NCBI RefSeq assembly: GCF_009674585.1
Contig: NZ_WKJP01000001.1
Location: 1,054,001 to 1,118,000 of the forward strand
Direction: 5' to 3'
Length of the DNA: 64,000 nucleotides
Source: Haloferax marinisediminis
GTDB taxonomy: Archaea; Halobacteriota; Halobacteria; Halobacteriales; Haloferacaceae
Shown one piece after another: positions 51,236 to 60,138 of the stretch. Each line of letters starts with the position of its first letter. Within the stretch, counting starts at the first letter, position 1. The position numbers and the translations under genes were made by a program. The notes beneath the pieces are model-generated. The model searched no databases. It had not been told where the DNA came from and saw only the letters and a list, made by a program, of their open reading frames with translations.

Positions 51236-53200
51236 ATGAGTACGTCAGAGGCCCTTCAGCAAGCGACAGTTCGAATCCGAAACATCGGTGGAATCGACAG
51301 CAGAGATGTTACGCTCTCTCCAGGCGTCACCGTCCTCACCGGACGTAACGCGACCAACCGCACGTCGTTCCTCCGCGCACTCATGGCAGGGTGCGGGAGT
51401 GACGCAGCGAGTATCAAAGGCGACGCCGACGAGGGTTCGGTCGAACTCGAACTCGACGGCCGAACCTTCACACGCGTTCTCACGAGAAAAGGCGGGAGCG
51501 TTGCCACGAGCGGGACCCCGTATCTCCAAGACACGACGACTGCCGACCTGTTCGCGTTCCTCCTCGCGTCGAACGAGGCACGGCAGGCAGTCGTGACCAA
51601 CCGTGACCTCCACGACGTCATCATGACGCCGGTCGATACGGACGCCATCGAAGCAGAAATCGACCGACTCCACACCGAACGCAAGCAGACTGAGAAGAAA
51701 CTCGACGCCCTCTCGTCGCTCGAAGCCGACGAGCGGTCACTCGAGAAGCGGCGGGACGAGTTGGAAGCGAAGATAGACGACCTGGAGGCAGAACGCGACG
51801 AACTCGCAGATCGTATCGACGAAGAAGACCAGACCGTCGAAGCACAACGCGAAAACCAAGACGAACTGGACAGCGTCCTCGACCAACTCCAGGACGCACG
51901 GTCGGACCTCGAAACCGTTCGGTTCCGTCTGCAAAGCGAGCGCGACAGCGTCGAATCCCTCCGAGAAGAGCGGTCCGAACTCGAAGCCGAACTGGACTCG
52001 TTCGAGGCGGCTGACATCGACCGCGAGTCGGCCTCGGAACGCATCGACCAGATTCGGACGCAGATCGAGGAACTGAACACGACGATCGCAGACCTGCAGA
52101 CGGTTATTCAGTACACGAACGACGTTCTGGACGGCAAAGCAGGACTGGTCGAAGAGTCACTCGGAGAGGTGTCGGACGACGGCGCCCTCACAGACCAGCT
52201 CGTCACGTCTGAGACGATCACCTGTTGGACCTGTGGGACGGACGTCGACCCGGACCAGATAGAACAGACGACGAACCGCCTGCGCGGCGTCAGAGACGAC
52301 AAGCGAGAGCGACGCGCCGACCTTCGTCGTGAACTCGACGACCTCGAGAGCGACCTTCGGGCCGCAAAACAGGCACAGACCCGTCGGCAGAACGTCCAGC
52401 ACAAACTCGACCGACTCGAAGACGAACTCGAGACACGGACCGAGCAGATCGACTCGCTGACGGCGAACCGTGAGGAACTCGCCGAACGCGTCGAGCAGTT
52501 GGAAGACGAAGCCTCCACCCTCCGCGGACAGGCTGAAAGTGACCTCATCGAACTCCACAAAGAACTGAACGAGGTCGAGTTCTCTCTCGACCGAACACGT
52601 GACCAACTCGCGTCGGTGAACGACGACATCGAGTCGATAACCGAGCAGTTCGACGAGCGCGACGCACTCGAAGCGCGTCGTGAGCAACTGACTGCCGACC
52701 TCGAAGCGGCACGCACGCGCATTCAATCGCTCACGTCGTCCGCCGTCGACGCGTTCAACGAGGAGATGGAGACGGTTCTCGACCTCTTAGGCTACGAAAA
52801 CATCGAGCGCGTCTGGCTCGAGCGCGTCGAACGACGCGTCCGTGAGGGCCGCCGGAAAGTGATGAAGACGCAGTTCGAACTGCACATCGTCAGGGAGTCC
52901 GACACCGGGGCCGTCTACGAAGATACGATAGACCACCTCTCAGAGAGTGAACGGGAGGTAATCGGCCTCGTCTTCGCTCTCGCCGGCTATCTCGTCCACG
53001 AAGTCTACGAAGACGTTCCGTTCATGCTCCTCGACTCGGTCGAAGCCATCGACTCCGCGCGAATCGCCGCGCTGGTCGACCACTTCAAACAGTATCCGTC
53101 GTTCCTCGTCGCGGCACTGCTCCCCGAAGACGCACAGGCGCTCGACTCGGCCTACGAACGTGTCACGTGGGGCGACGACGCAGCCTCGTCGTCTGCGTAG
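51236..53200 (+). CDS. Archaea-specific SMC-related protein (ASRP)
   Basis: A 654-residue SMC/Rad50-like protein. The nucleotide head has a degenerate Walker A, LTGRNATNRTSFLRALMAG (residues 35-53), in which Arg42 replaces the catalytic Lys. Two long coiled coils (about 140-320 and 345-520) flank a zinc-hook-like CWTC (Cys330 and Cys333). The C-terminal head has a signature-like LSESEREVIGLVFALAGYLV, and its Walker B end is FMLLDSVEAID, lacking the usual Glu directly after Asp. ASRPs are found next to rdfA. It may bridge DNA or scaffold shape control instead of acting as a strong ATPase. Confidence 0.85.
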   Translation: MSTSEALQQATVRIRNIGGIDSRDVTLSPGVTVLTGRNATNRTSFLRALMAGCGSDAASIKGDADEGSVELELDGRTFTRVLTRKGGSVATSGTPYLQDTTTADLFAFLLASNEARQAVVTNRDLHDVIMTPVDTDAIEAEIDRLHTERKQTEKKLDALSSLEADERSLEKRRDELEAKIDDLEAERDELADRIDEEDQTVEAQRENQDELDSVLDQLQDARSDLETVRFRLQSERDSVESLREERSELEAELDSFEAADIDRESASERIDQIRTQIEELNTTIADLQTVIQYTNDVLDGKAGLVEESLGEVSDDGALTDQLVTSETITCWTCGTDVDPDQIEQTTNRLRGVRDDKRERRADLRRELDDLESDLRAAKQAQTRRQNVQHKLDRLEDELETRTEQIDSLTANREELAERVEQLEDEASTLRGQAESDLIELHKELNEVEFSLDRTRDQLASVNDDIESITEQFDERDALEARREQLTADLEAARTRIQSLTSSAVDAFNEEMETVLDLLGYENIERVWLERVERRVREGRRKVMKTQFELHIVRESDTGAVYEDTIDHLSESEREVIGLVFALAGYLVHEVYEDVPFMLLDSVEAIDSARIAALVDHFKQYPSFLVAALLPEDAQALDSAYERVTWGDDAASSSA

Positions 53201-53370
53201 GCGTCTCGCTCTCCACGAGTCTCGTTTTTCAGCCCATCTGACCCCGTAGCGACGGGTATAGCGGGTCACCTCTGTCAACGAACTCAACCCCACCCGGAAT
53301 ATACCGCTAGTACGCAAGTGATTTAACATATCGGCAGAACATACAGTACTAACGACATTCGGGGGGATGT

Positions 53371-53694
53371 GATATTAGCATACAACACGCAGGTCAAGAC
53401 ACAGGGGACGAACAGACACGACTCTGGTACGATTGCGACCGAACGGAGGCAATCTCGGAGGCAATACTCGTTGCCGCGAGTGAACACAGAGACTGTGAGA
53501 TGACGGAGCTACCGCCGTTGTCCGCGTACACCGACGTCGACGCGCTCAACACACTGTTCGGGACGAAGCGGCCGTCCGCTCCCGCACTGTCGAGTGGGTC
53601 ACTCGAATTCGAGTACGATGGACTCGTCGTGACCGTCTCGACAGTCGGTACCATCGAAGTTGCAGACAGCGAATCTATCGACCACACAGACTAG
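53371..53694 (+). CDS. HalOD1-domain protein with out-of-frame start
   Basis: The coding frame from 53371 reads DISIQHAGQDTGDEQTRLWY, then DCDRTEAISEAILVAASEHR and ELPPLSAYTDVDALNTLFGT. This is the complete HalOD1 output domain of about 105 residues found in haloarchaeal signalling. The only upstream ATG (53367) is one base out of frame, giving ATG TGA, and no GTG or TTG occurs in frame until ATG 53500, which would delete the first 43 residues of the domain. Either one extra T (53370) is an error or mutation, or a non-canonical start such as ATT 53374 is used. A TATA-like tttaacata lies at 53322-53330. Confidence 0.65.
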   Translation, partial: DISIQHAGQDTGDEQTRLWYDCDRTEAISEAILVAASEHRDCEMTELPPLSAYTDVDALNTLFGTKRPSAPALSSGSLEFEYDGLVVTVSTVGTIEVADSESIDHTD

Positions 53695-53771
53695 CTTCGT
53701 ACGTCGGTCTTCGGTGTGTTCGATGCGTCACCGCGACGTACCTTTTTGTCTCGTGGACGCCGAAGTGTGGT

Positions 53772-54050
53772 ATGGAACTCGAATTACGCTTCTTCGCAAC
53801 GTTTCGTGAGGCGGTGGGCCAAAAGACCATCCACTGGCGAGTCGACGACGACTCCACCGTCGGTGACGTGCTTCGCTCGCTCGAAGCCGAGTACGATGGG
53901 CTCTCTGGGCAACTCATCGAAGACGGCGAGGTCCGCCCGCACGTGAACATCCTGAAGAACGGCCGTGAGGTCGTCCACCTCGACGGCCTCGAAACCACGC
54001 TCGAAGATGGTGACGCGATGAGCGTCTTCCCCCCGGTCGCAGGGGGCTGA
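53772..54050 (+). CDS. samp3: Ubiquitin-like small archaeal modifier protein SAMP3
   Basis: A 92-residue beta-grasp protein of the MoaD/ThiS/ubiquitin-like family, ending VFPPVAGG. The free C-terminal diglycine is what E1-like UbaA adenylates for isopeptide attachment to proteins or sulfur transfer. The sequence (LELRFFATFREAVGQKTIHW, VGDVLRSLEAEYDGL, VVHLDGLETTLEDGDAMSVF) matches what I recall of H. volcanii SAMP3, which modifies MoaE. The downstream gene begins one base after its stop. Confidence 0.87.
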   Translation: MELELRFFATFREAVGQKTIHWRVDDDSTVGDVLRSLEAEYDGLSGQLIEDGEVRPHVNILKNGREVVHLDGLETTLEDGDAMSVFPPVAGG

Positions 54051-54051
54051 G

Positions 54052-54309
54052 ATGGTGCAACGTGAGCGAGCGTTTCGAGGCATCTCGACGCGACTCGTCA
54101 TTCACTACCTCGAAGGACTCGGTGGCGAGGCCGAAAGCGAGACACACGTCGTCGGGCCCGACTGGACCGTCGATATCGACACCGAGAAAGTCACCATCAC
54201 GAGTACTATCCAACTCACTGAGGTCCAACTGACCTTCGAGGGAGACGAAGAGGTACTCGACGAACTGATTCCCACGTTCGCTCAGAAGGCGATGCGCGCA
54301 GGGGGCTGA
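54052..54309 (+). CDS. Small hypothetical protein coupled to samp3
   Basis: An 85-residue alpha/beta protein starting MVQRERAFRGISTRLVIHYL and also ending AGG. Beta strands (THVVGPDWTVDIDTEKVTIT; IQLTEVQLTFEGDEEVLDEL) suggest a small domain, possibly molybdopterin-related. It starts one base after the samp3 stop codon, so it is co-translated. I do not know the function; a SAMP3 partner or MoaE-related role is possible from context only. Confidence 0.65.
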   Translation: MVQRERAFRGISTRLVIHYLEGLGGEAESETHVVGPDWTVDIDTEKVTITSTIQLTEVQLTFEGDEEVLDELIPTFAQKAMRAGG

Positions 54310-54311
54310 CC

Positions 54312-54770
54312 GTGGGAACCGACGGCGACTCGCGGCGCGACCCCGAACGCCTGCGTGACCGACTCGACGCCGAGGCGGACGCAGACGACCCACGAGGCGG
54401 TGCCATCGACGGAGCAGCCATCATGATCGCCGCCGCAAAAGCCAGCGTCCCCGCGAGTCTCCTCCCTGTTCTTCTCGACCGGGCACAGGGCTACCTCGAC
54501 ACCCACGCCGACGACTACGCCCGCGAATTCGAGTGCGTCCACGAGACTGACGACACGGCCGTCTACTTCGTTCCGCTCGGCCACTGGGATACGAAAGGCG
54601 CTGAACTGGGGTTCTCACACCGAGAGGTCGACGCCGTTCGTCGCGCCCACACCGAGCATCTCCGTCGCATTGGAACCACGGCCGACCGCCGCGACGAGTT
54701 CGAGACGGCACTCGAAATCCGCGAAGTCGCCGTCGTCGGTGCCGACCGACCGCGGCAATCCGCGCGCTGA
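54312..54770 (+). CDS. Hypothetical protein of the samp3 operon
   Basis: A 152-residue protein starting with a GTG two bases after the preceding stop. A charged N-terminus (DSRRDPERLRDRLDAEADAD) is followed by a helical segment (IDGAAIMIAAAKASVPASLL) and YAREFECVHETDDTAVYFVP. No recognised motif. Tight spacing makes it the third gene of the samp3 operon. Confidence 0.65.
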   Translation: MGTDGDSRRDPERLRDRLDAEADADDPRGGAIDGAAIMIAAAKASVPASLLPVLLDRAQGYLDTHADDYAREFECVHETDDTAVYFVPLGHWDTKGAELGFSHREVDAVRRAHTEHLRRIGTTADRRDEFETALEIREVAVVGADRPRQSAR

Positions 54771-54809
54771 TAGACGCCTATTTCGGGGGCGGCCTCCTGT
54801 CTCCGACAG

Positions 54810-55505
54810 ATGCCATCACTGCCTCCAGATTTACTCGACGGCATTCGGGATGCGGCGCCACTTCACCTCGGCATCGCGCCGTTCGGCCTCGTCGCGGGCG
54901 TCGCCGCCATCGAGCAGGGTCTCTCGATATTCCACGCTATTGGATTCTCTACTGTCGTCTTCGCCGGTGCCTCTCAACTTGCGATGATAGAACTGCTGGG
55001 CGCCGACGCGCCGCTCGCTATCGTCATCGGGACGGCCGTCGTCGTCAACCTCCGCATGATGATGTACTCGGCGTCGATCGCCCCGTACTTCCGCGGGTTC
55101 GCCGCTCGGTCGAAGACGGTGGCATCGTACCTCCTCACCGACCAGGCGTACGCCCTCTCGCTCGCCCGCTACGGGAGGGACGGCGAGACTGACCGGTTCG
55201 CCTACTACTTCGGTGTCGCAGCGTCGCTGTGGTTCGTCTGGCAGCTCTCCACGATTGCGGGGGCGTTCCTCGGCGCTGGACTCCCACCAGAGTGGGGCTT
55301 CGAATTCGCCGCCCCACTGGTGTTTCTCGCGCTCCTCGTGCCCGCACTGAAAGACCGTGCGTCGGCAGCGTCAGGTCTCGTCGGAGGCCTCGTCGCTGTC
55401 GCCGTCGTCGCCGCGGGCGTTCCCTTCCACCTCGATATCATGGTCGCGGCCATCGTCGGCGTCGGTGCCGGCCTTGCCGTCGAATCACTCGGGGGTGACG
55501 CGTAG
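54810..55505 (+). CDS. azlC: AzlC-family branched-chain amino acid exporter, large subunit
   Basis: A 231-residue membrane protein with about five to seven helices and the AzlC signatures GFSTVVFAGASQLAMIELLG and VVVNLRMMMYSASIAPYFRG. AzlC and AzlD form an exporter of branched-chain amino acids, known from Bacillus azaleucine resistance and E. coli YgaZH. The stop codon is immediately followed by the azlD ATG. Confidence 0.9.
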   Translation: MPSLPPDLLDGIRDAAPLHLGIAPFGLVAGVAAIEQGLSIFHAIGFSTVVFAGASQLAMIELLGADAPLAIVIGTAVVVNLRMMMYSASIAPYFRGFAARSKTVASYLLTDQAYALSLARYGRDGETDRFAYYFGVAASLWFVWQLSTIAGAFLGAGLPPEWGFEFAAPLVFLALLVPALKDRASAASGLVGGLVAVAVVAAGVPFHLDIMVAAIVGVGAGLAVESLGGDA

Positions 55506-55844
55506 ATGCCGACGAATTACGACCCGGTGACTGTCTGGGGTGTCATCGTCGTGGCCGGCGTCCTCACGTTCTCTATCAGAGGGTCGTTCATCTACCTCTT
55601 CGGCCGCATCGACGAGCTGCCGCCGCAGGTTCAGTCGGCGCTCGAATACGTCCCAGCGGCCGTCTTCGCAGCTCTCGTCTTGCCCGCCATCATCGTCCCC
55701 GATGGGTCGATTTCACTCTCGCTCGGGAACGAACGACTCGTCGCGGGTATCTTCGCTGCGATTGCCGCGTGGTACACAGAACGCGTCGTCGTCACCATCG
55801 CCGTCGGCATGCTGACGCTGTGGATTCTCCGGTTCGTCGTCTGA
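55506..55844 (+). CDS. azlD: AzlD-family branched-chain amino acid exporter, small subunit
   Basis: A 112-residue protein with four hydrophobic helices (VWGVIVVAGVLTFSIRGSFI; ALEYVPAAVFAALVLPAIIV; LVAGIFAAIAAWYTERVVVT; IAVGMLTLWILRFVV). The RGSF segment and YVPAAV are typical of AzlD. It follows azlC with no gap, so the two subunits are made together. Confidence 0.88.
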   Translation: MPTNYDPVTVWGVIVVAGVLTFSIRGSFIYLFGRIDELPPQVQSALEYVPAAVFAALVLPAIIVPDGSISLSLGNERLVAGIFAAIAAWYTERVVVTIAVGMLTLWILRFVV

Positions 55845-55999
55845 CTCTCAAACGCCACGCGCGGGTCACAGAAGACGGAAGTGGACCCCACGACTGAAGC
55901 CGTGCGGTGCCTAACTGTCTTCACTGCGTTACAGACGACTCACGAACAACGCGATTCTGAAAAATCAGGTGTGGAACGGGCGTTTGCGGTCGATACGGG

Positions 56000-56605
56000 T
56001 TATCGGCTGTCTTTCCCCGTCTCGACGTATCTGACGCACTGTCCCTGGTTTTTGAAGTGGTAGTCTTCCCACCCTCCCTTTTTGCAATCGTCCTTCGTCT
56101 CCGGTTGACCAACGTCGAATCGGACCCAGTCGAAGTCCCAATCGCGTTCGCCTCCGAGGGCTAATCGAACCTCGACGTAGTACTTGGCTTCGAGGGTTTT
56201 TGTCTCGGTATTCCCTGAAGGGACTCCGACACCGGAATAGATTGAATCACGAGGGGGGCTCCCACCGACATCGTGCTCTCCATCGGCATTGACGACAGGG
56301 TGATTTCCGGAGCCTAACTCTTCACCATCCGCTCGATATTCGAAGTACGCCAATCCCGGTGCCTGATTGACAAAGTTCAGGGTAACTGCACCGGGGCCAA
56401 CGTCGTCTACTTCCACGTACGGAGCGTTCTGCCCCACGCGTCCGGGAGCCTGTTTGTTCTTGTTCAGCGTATTGGTGCTCGGCCACGTGCCACCAGTTCC
56501 GAACCCCGCCGCTGCCGGGGCTGCGAACGCTGTACTCGCGACTGCCGCACCACCAAGTGTTTTCAATACTGTCCGTCGTCGAACCGTCCGTTTTTCTCGC
56601 CTCAT
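56000..56605 (-). CDS. Tat-signal exported hypothetical protein
   Basis: A 201-residue protein. The N-terminus has RRRTVLKTLGGAAVASTAFA, a twin-arginine signal, then APAAAGFGTGGTWPS at the likely cleavage site. The mature part contains beta strands (VTLNFVNQAPGLAYFEYRAD; YYVEVRLALGGERDWDFDWV) and ends in a Cys/Gly/His-containing tail (DDCKKGGWEDYHFKNQGQC). ATG 56605 replaces the longer frame because the signal starts there; attattataac about 50 bp upstream supports a promoter. Family unknown. The final segment resembles the short KKGGW...F.NQG.C motif often found at the end of secreted proteins. Confidence 0.7.
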   Translation of the reverse strand: MRREKRTVRRRTVLKTLGGAAVASTAFAAPAAAGFGTGGTWPSTNTLNKNKQAPGRVGQNAPYVEVDDVGPGAVTLNFVNQAPGLAYFEYRADGEELGSGNHPVVNADGEHDVGGSPPRDSIYSGVGVPSGNTETKTLEAKYYVEVRLALGGERDWDFDWVRFDVGQPETKDDCKKGGWEDYHFKNQGQCVRYVETGKDSR

Positions 56606-56853
56606 CGTGTCTCTCTCCTGCCCCAAACCGGGCTTTTGAGAGATGTTTTTCAATTGTTATAATAATGTCGGACAGATTAGATGAATTTCTCAATATGTCG
56701 CAAATCGTTAGATAGCTGTCCGTAGAACCGATTCACACTGTACAAATATAAATTTTTAAACAGATATGGTATCATTCATAATAGTCACTTTGAGCCGATA
56801 ATGATATTTAGGAGACAGTCTCCCGACTTCAGTCGTACGTTACCACCGTTCGA

Positions 56854-57465
56854 CTACTCGGTGGCCGGTTGCCGAACAATCGTCTTCAACTTCTCCGGGT
56901 CGGTCCGGCGCATGTCGCTCAGGTAGATTTCGTGGTGTGCCCCACGGCGACTGTACCCCTGTTCGTCGATGAACTCGTGAACTCGCTCGACAGTCGGTCC
57001 TTCGTCCGCATACGGGCCGACGTGGAGCGTCTGTGCCGCGAGTCCTTCGTCGAGTGACTCGTACCGTACCCTCGACAACGCGGGCAGGTCTTTCTTTTTG
57101 CCGACGGTCTCACGCGCCCGTTCCACGATGTCTTCGGTCACGACGTCCGGTTGCATCTGCAACAGTGTCCACTTCCACTCGTCTTTCTTGCCCACCTCGA
57201 ACGCGTCCATATCGTCGGCCCACCAGAGTCCTTCGAGCGGCATGACGACGTACTTCAGGTCCTGTTCGTCTTTGACGATGGACCGAATAGCGTAGCTAAA
57301 GGGATACAACGTTTCGACGGCCGCGCTGAATTCGGGCGACGTGTTCGGGTTGCCTTCGCCGTCTATCATCAGGTAGTTGAGCGGCGGCACCTCGACGAGC
57401 GAGACCTCGTTCTTCGACTGGCGGTACAGGTCGCGCAGTTCCTTCTTGTAGTCGACCGACTCCAT
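56854..57465 (-). CDS. GyrI-like small-molecule-binding domain protein
   Basis: A 203-residue protein of the GyrI/SOUL-like superfamily: SLVEVPPLNYLMIDGEGNPN at the N-terminus, YVVMPLEGLWWADDMD in the middle and QTLHVGPYADEGPTVERVHE at the end. Stand-alone members bind or hydrolyse small electrophilic or hydrophobic compounds, while fused ones sit in MerR or AraC regulators. No DNA-binding domain is present here. No operon partner: the flanking genes are about 50 bp (upstream) and 250 bp (downstream) away. Confidence 0.8.
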   Translation of the reverse strand: MESVDYKKELRDLYRQSKNEVSLVEVPPLNYLMIDGEGNPNTSPEFSAAVETLYPFSYAIRSIVKDEQDLKYVVMPLEGLWWADDMDAFEVGKKDEWKWTLLQMQPDVVTEDIVERARETVGKKKDLPALSRVRYESLDEGLAAQTLHVGPYADEGPTVERVHEFIDEQGYSRRGAHHEIYLSDMRRTDPEKLKTIVRQPATE

Positions 57466-57514
57466 CGTGTGAGTTAGTTGAACTGAAGAGGAGATAAGCG
57501 TGCGAGCACCGGTG

Positions 57515-58507
57515 TCACGCAGGTGGGAGCATCACCATCGCACGTTCCACTGCTGGCAGAACTCCTTCGAGAACCTCCCAGTCGTCTCCACGGTTCGGCG
57601 AGTACCAAATCGACCCGTCAGCGACGCCTGCCCACAGGGAGTCGGGCAGCTTCGAGTCTGTGAGAAGTGCATACGGCATCGATCTCCCCGAAATGCCATC
57701 GAGCCGTGACCAGTCGTCTCCGATGTACCGGTAGACGACTGCCTTCGCATCACCATCGCCGTGTGCTGCAAGCGGTCCCGTAGAGGCGGAGACGTACCAG
57801 ACGTGGGTGGCTTCCGGGTGGGCGGCGACAGCCCAGCCGTATCCTCGACCGAAGCCGCTCCCAGACTTTTGCCACGTCTTCCCGCCGTTAGTGCTTCGTG
57901 CCCCCGGCTGCCGGGGTACGCCTGCACCACCTTCGTAGACGCAGTCACCATCCGTGGCGTGCCAGACGAGCGAGTGACAATCACGAATCGCCTTTCGACG
58001 GTGGTTCGACCACGTCTTCCCGCCGTCGGCACTGCGAACGACAGCTCCGAACTCGATTCCTGCGACGACGAGGTCCGGGTCGTGGGGCGAGACTGCCAGC
58101 GCCTGTACGTACGCTGTGAAGGGTGCAGACGCAGGTGAGCGCCACATTCGCCTACCGCGGATGTGCTGGAACGACTCGGACTCCGTCCACGTGACACCGC
58201 CGTCGTCGGAGCGGAAGACGCCTGCTGGCCGCACACCTGCGTATATCCGCTCCGGGTCGCTCGGTGCGACGGCAAGCGCCATCACCTTGTGGCCGTCGAG
58301 TCCACCGTGCGTCCACGTCACGCCGCGGTCGGTCGACCTGAAGATGCCGTTGCCTTCCGTTCCTGCGAGGACGAGTCCGCTTCCATCGGGCCCGGTTGCG
58401 AGTGAATAGACGTCTTCTCCGACGAGATGCTCAGTCGCGGTTGCACCCCCTGCAGTCAGTCGCGCAATACCGGTACCGGTCGTCGAAATGAAACTCCGCG
58501 TGGTCAT
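57515..58507 (-). CDS. BNR/YCF48-like beta-propeller protein
   Basis: A 330-residue protein made of repeats with BNR-type Asp boxes: FRSTDRGVTWTHGG, FRSDDGGVTWTESE, VRSADGGKTWSNHR, RSTNGGKTWQKSG and YSPNRGDDWEVLE. These form a seven-bladed propeller as in sialidases and the Ycf48/HCF136 group. No signal peptide is evident. Catalytic sialidase residues are not recognisable, so a binding or sensing role is more likely. It is divergent from the MFS gene. Confidence 0.8.
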   Translation of the reverse strand: MTTRSFISTTGTGIARLTAGGATATEHLVGEDVYSLATGPDGSGLVLAGTEGNGIFRSTDRGVTWTHGGLDGHKVMALAVAPSDPERIYAGVRPAGVFRSDDGGVTWTESESFQHIRGRRMWRSPASAPFTAYVQALAVSPHDPDLVVAGIEFGAVVRSADGGKTWSNHRRKAIRDCHSLVWHATDGDCVYEGGAGVPRQPGARSTNGGKTWQKSGSGFGRGYGWAVAAHPEATHVWYVSASTGPLAAHGDGDAKAVVYRYIGDDWSRLDGISGRSMPYALLTDSKLPDSLWAGVADGSIWYSPNRGDDWEVLEGVLPAVERAMVMLPPA

Positions 58508-58787
58508 CAGGTGGTCCGTCCTATCTACATACGTATTAGCCGTGTTATAAGATAACAGTTAACATATGAGAAGTCGTACTAGTGGATAGCGCTCAGTGGT
58601 CCGGCATCGTGGGGGTGAGCGCGGATGTTGTCAGTAACGGAGAGAGTCGTCGATACGAACGTCGTCGAGGGCTGTCGGGAGGGACTATCCCGAACTACCG
58701 GGAGGTGGTACGACGACGATTACTCGAGCTGGTGCGCGATGATTCAAGCTGAGAATCGTCTCCCAGTTCTGGTTCAGTGGTGCCGAC

Positions 58788-59990
58788 ATGGCTGAGCCAG
58801 AACTCAGGGAACGACAGGGAACTGTGACCGTCACTGGGTGGCAGACGTGGGGAACGCTCGGTGGTTTGTTCCTCGTCTCGGCTGGCTTCATCGCCTACGC
58901 GATCGCGCCCGCAAGCGTGCTTCCGCTGTTCATGGATACGTTCTCGATTGGGAAAACGGCCGCGAGCGCATCGATTAGTGCCGTGTTTCTCACGTGGGCG
59001 CTGCTTCAGATTCCCGGGGGATATCTTCTCGACCGGTTCGACAACCGCTATCTGGTGTTTCTCGGGACTGGACTCTTCATCCTCGCATCCCTCACGGGAT
59101 TGTTCGTCGATTCGTACACACTGTTCTTGGGAACTCGACTCGTCAGTGGTGCCTGTGCTGTCTTCGTCATCGTCGGGAGCGTGAACATCCTCGGTCGACT
59201 CCTCCCAGAGAACTTCGAAGCACTCGGGCTCAGTATTTTCATCGCGAGTCCGCCGTTCGGCGTCGCTGTGGCTCAGTACAGTGGCCCCCGACTCGCTGCG
59301 CTGTACGGATGGAAATCAGCGATACTCGTCTACACGCTCGTTGCACTCTTCGGCCTCGCCGTCTCGGTCACCGTCCTCAGACAGCCGGTCAAAGCGGACA
59401 GCCGCGTTACCGTCCACCAGTTCGTCGCAGCCCTTCGGAATCCGACGATTCTGATAATCTCGACCGCTAGCTTCTGTACGTACGCCGTCTGGACGTTTCT
59501 CAACACGTGGATGCCGACGTACGGGACAGAAGTCCTGGGCATCGAACTGGCAGCAGCAGGTGCGACGACAGCCTTGGTACCGCTCGCGGGAATCGTTTCG
59601 CGGCCGGGTGGTGGATGGCTCTCGGAGAAACTCGGCGGGCGGCTTCAGCCAGTGATACTCATCTCGTTTCTGGCGTCGATTCTGTTCTTGTACCTGTTAA
59701 GTATCGCACCCTCACCCACGACGTTCGCCATCTTGTTGGGTCTGACAGGCGGCGCGGTCAACCTCGCAGTCGGTCTCTATCTCGTGTACGTGAATTCGGT
59801 GGCTGATGCGTCGACGCACGGGACGAGTCTGGCCGTCCTGCTCACGTTTTCTCAGGTTGGCAACCTCGTCGCACCGCTCGTCGGAGGGTGGCTAATCGCC
59901 CAACTCTCGTGGACCGCAGGGTTTGGATTCGCAGCTGGGTTGGCGATTGTCGGCGTCGTGCTGGTCGTATTCGTTCCCACGACGAGGTGA
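58788..59990 (+). CDS. MFS transporter (nitrate/sugar-phosphate-like superfamily)
   Basis: A 400-residue major-facilitator protein with about 12 helices. The first (LGGLFLVSAGFIAYAIAPAS) is followed by a loop GGYLLDRFDNRYLVFLGTG that matches the conserved MFS A-motif region. The second half has GIVSRPGGGWLSEKLGGRLQ, a nearly full second copy. It is convergent with the aldehyde oxidoreductase gene. The carrier could serve organic acids used or made by that enzyme, but nothing in the sequence fixes the substrate. Confidence 0.85.
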   Translation: MAEPELRERQGTVTVTGWQTWGTLGGLFLVSAGFIAYAIAPASVLPLFMDTFSIGKTAASASISAVFLTWALLQIPGGYLLDRFDNRYLVFLGTGLFILASLTGLFVDSYTLFLGTRLVSGACAVFVIVGSVNILGRLLPENFEALGLSIFIASPPFGVAVAQYSGPRLAALYGWKSAILVYTLVALFGLAVSVTVLRQPVKADSRVTVHQFVAALRNPTILIISTASFCTYAVWTFLNTWMPTYGTEVLGIELAAAGATTALVPLAGIVSRPGGGWLSEKLGGRLQPVILISFLASILFLYLLSIAPSPTTFAILLGLTGGAVNLAVGLYLVYVNSVADASTHGTSLAVLLTFSQVGNLVAPLVGGWLIAQLSWTAGFGFAAGLAIVGVVLVVFVPTTR

Positions 59991-60138
59991 CGAGTGGGTT
60001 CGAGAGCGTGTTGCCTGCTGAAGGTGGGTCGTACTAGTACGAGTGGTCGAGGCGTCGCCTCTCGGGGAGTCAACAGCGCAAGCACGAAAAGGATGAATCG
60101 GTGGCGTCGCGTGGTTCGACTCCAGCCGTTCCGTTCGA

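Noticed and set aside
51256-52080. Ser/Arg-rich minus-strand frame
   Set aside because: Antisense of coiled-coil codons in the SMC-like gene produces Ser/Arg runs; not a protein.
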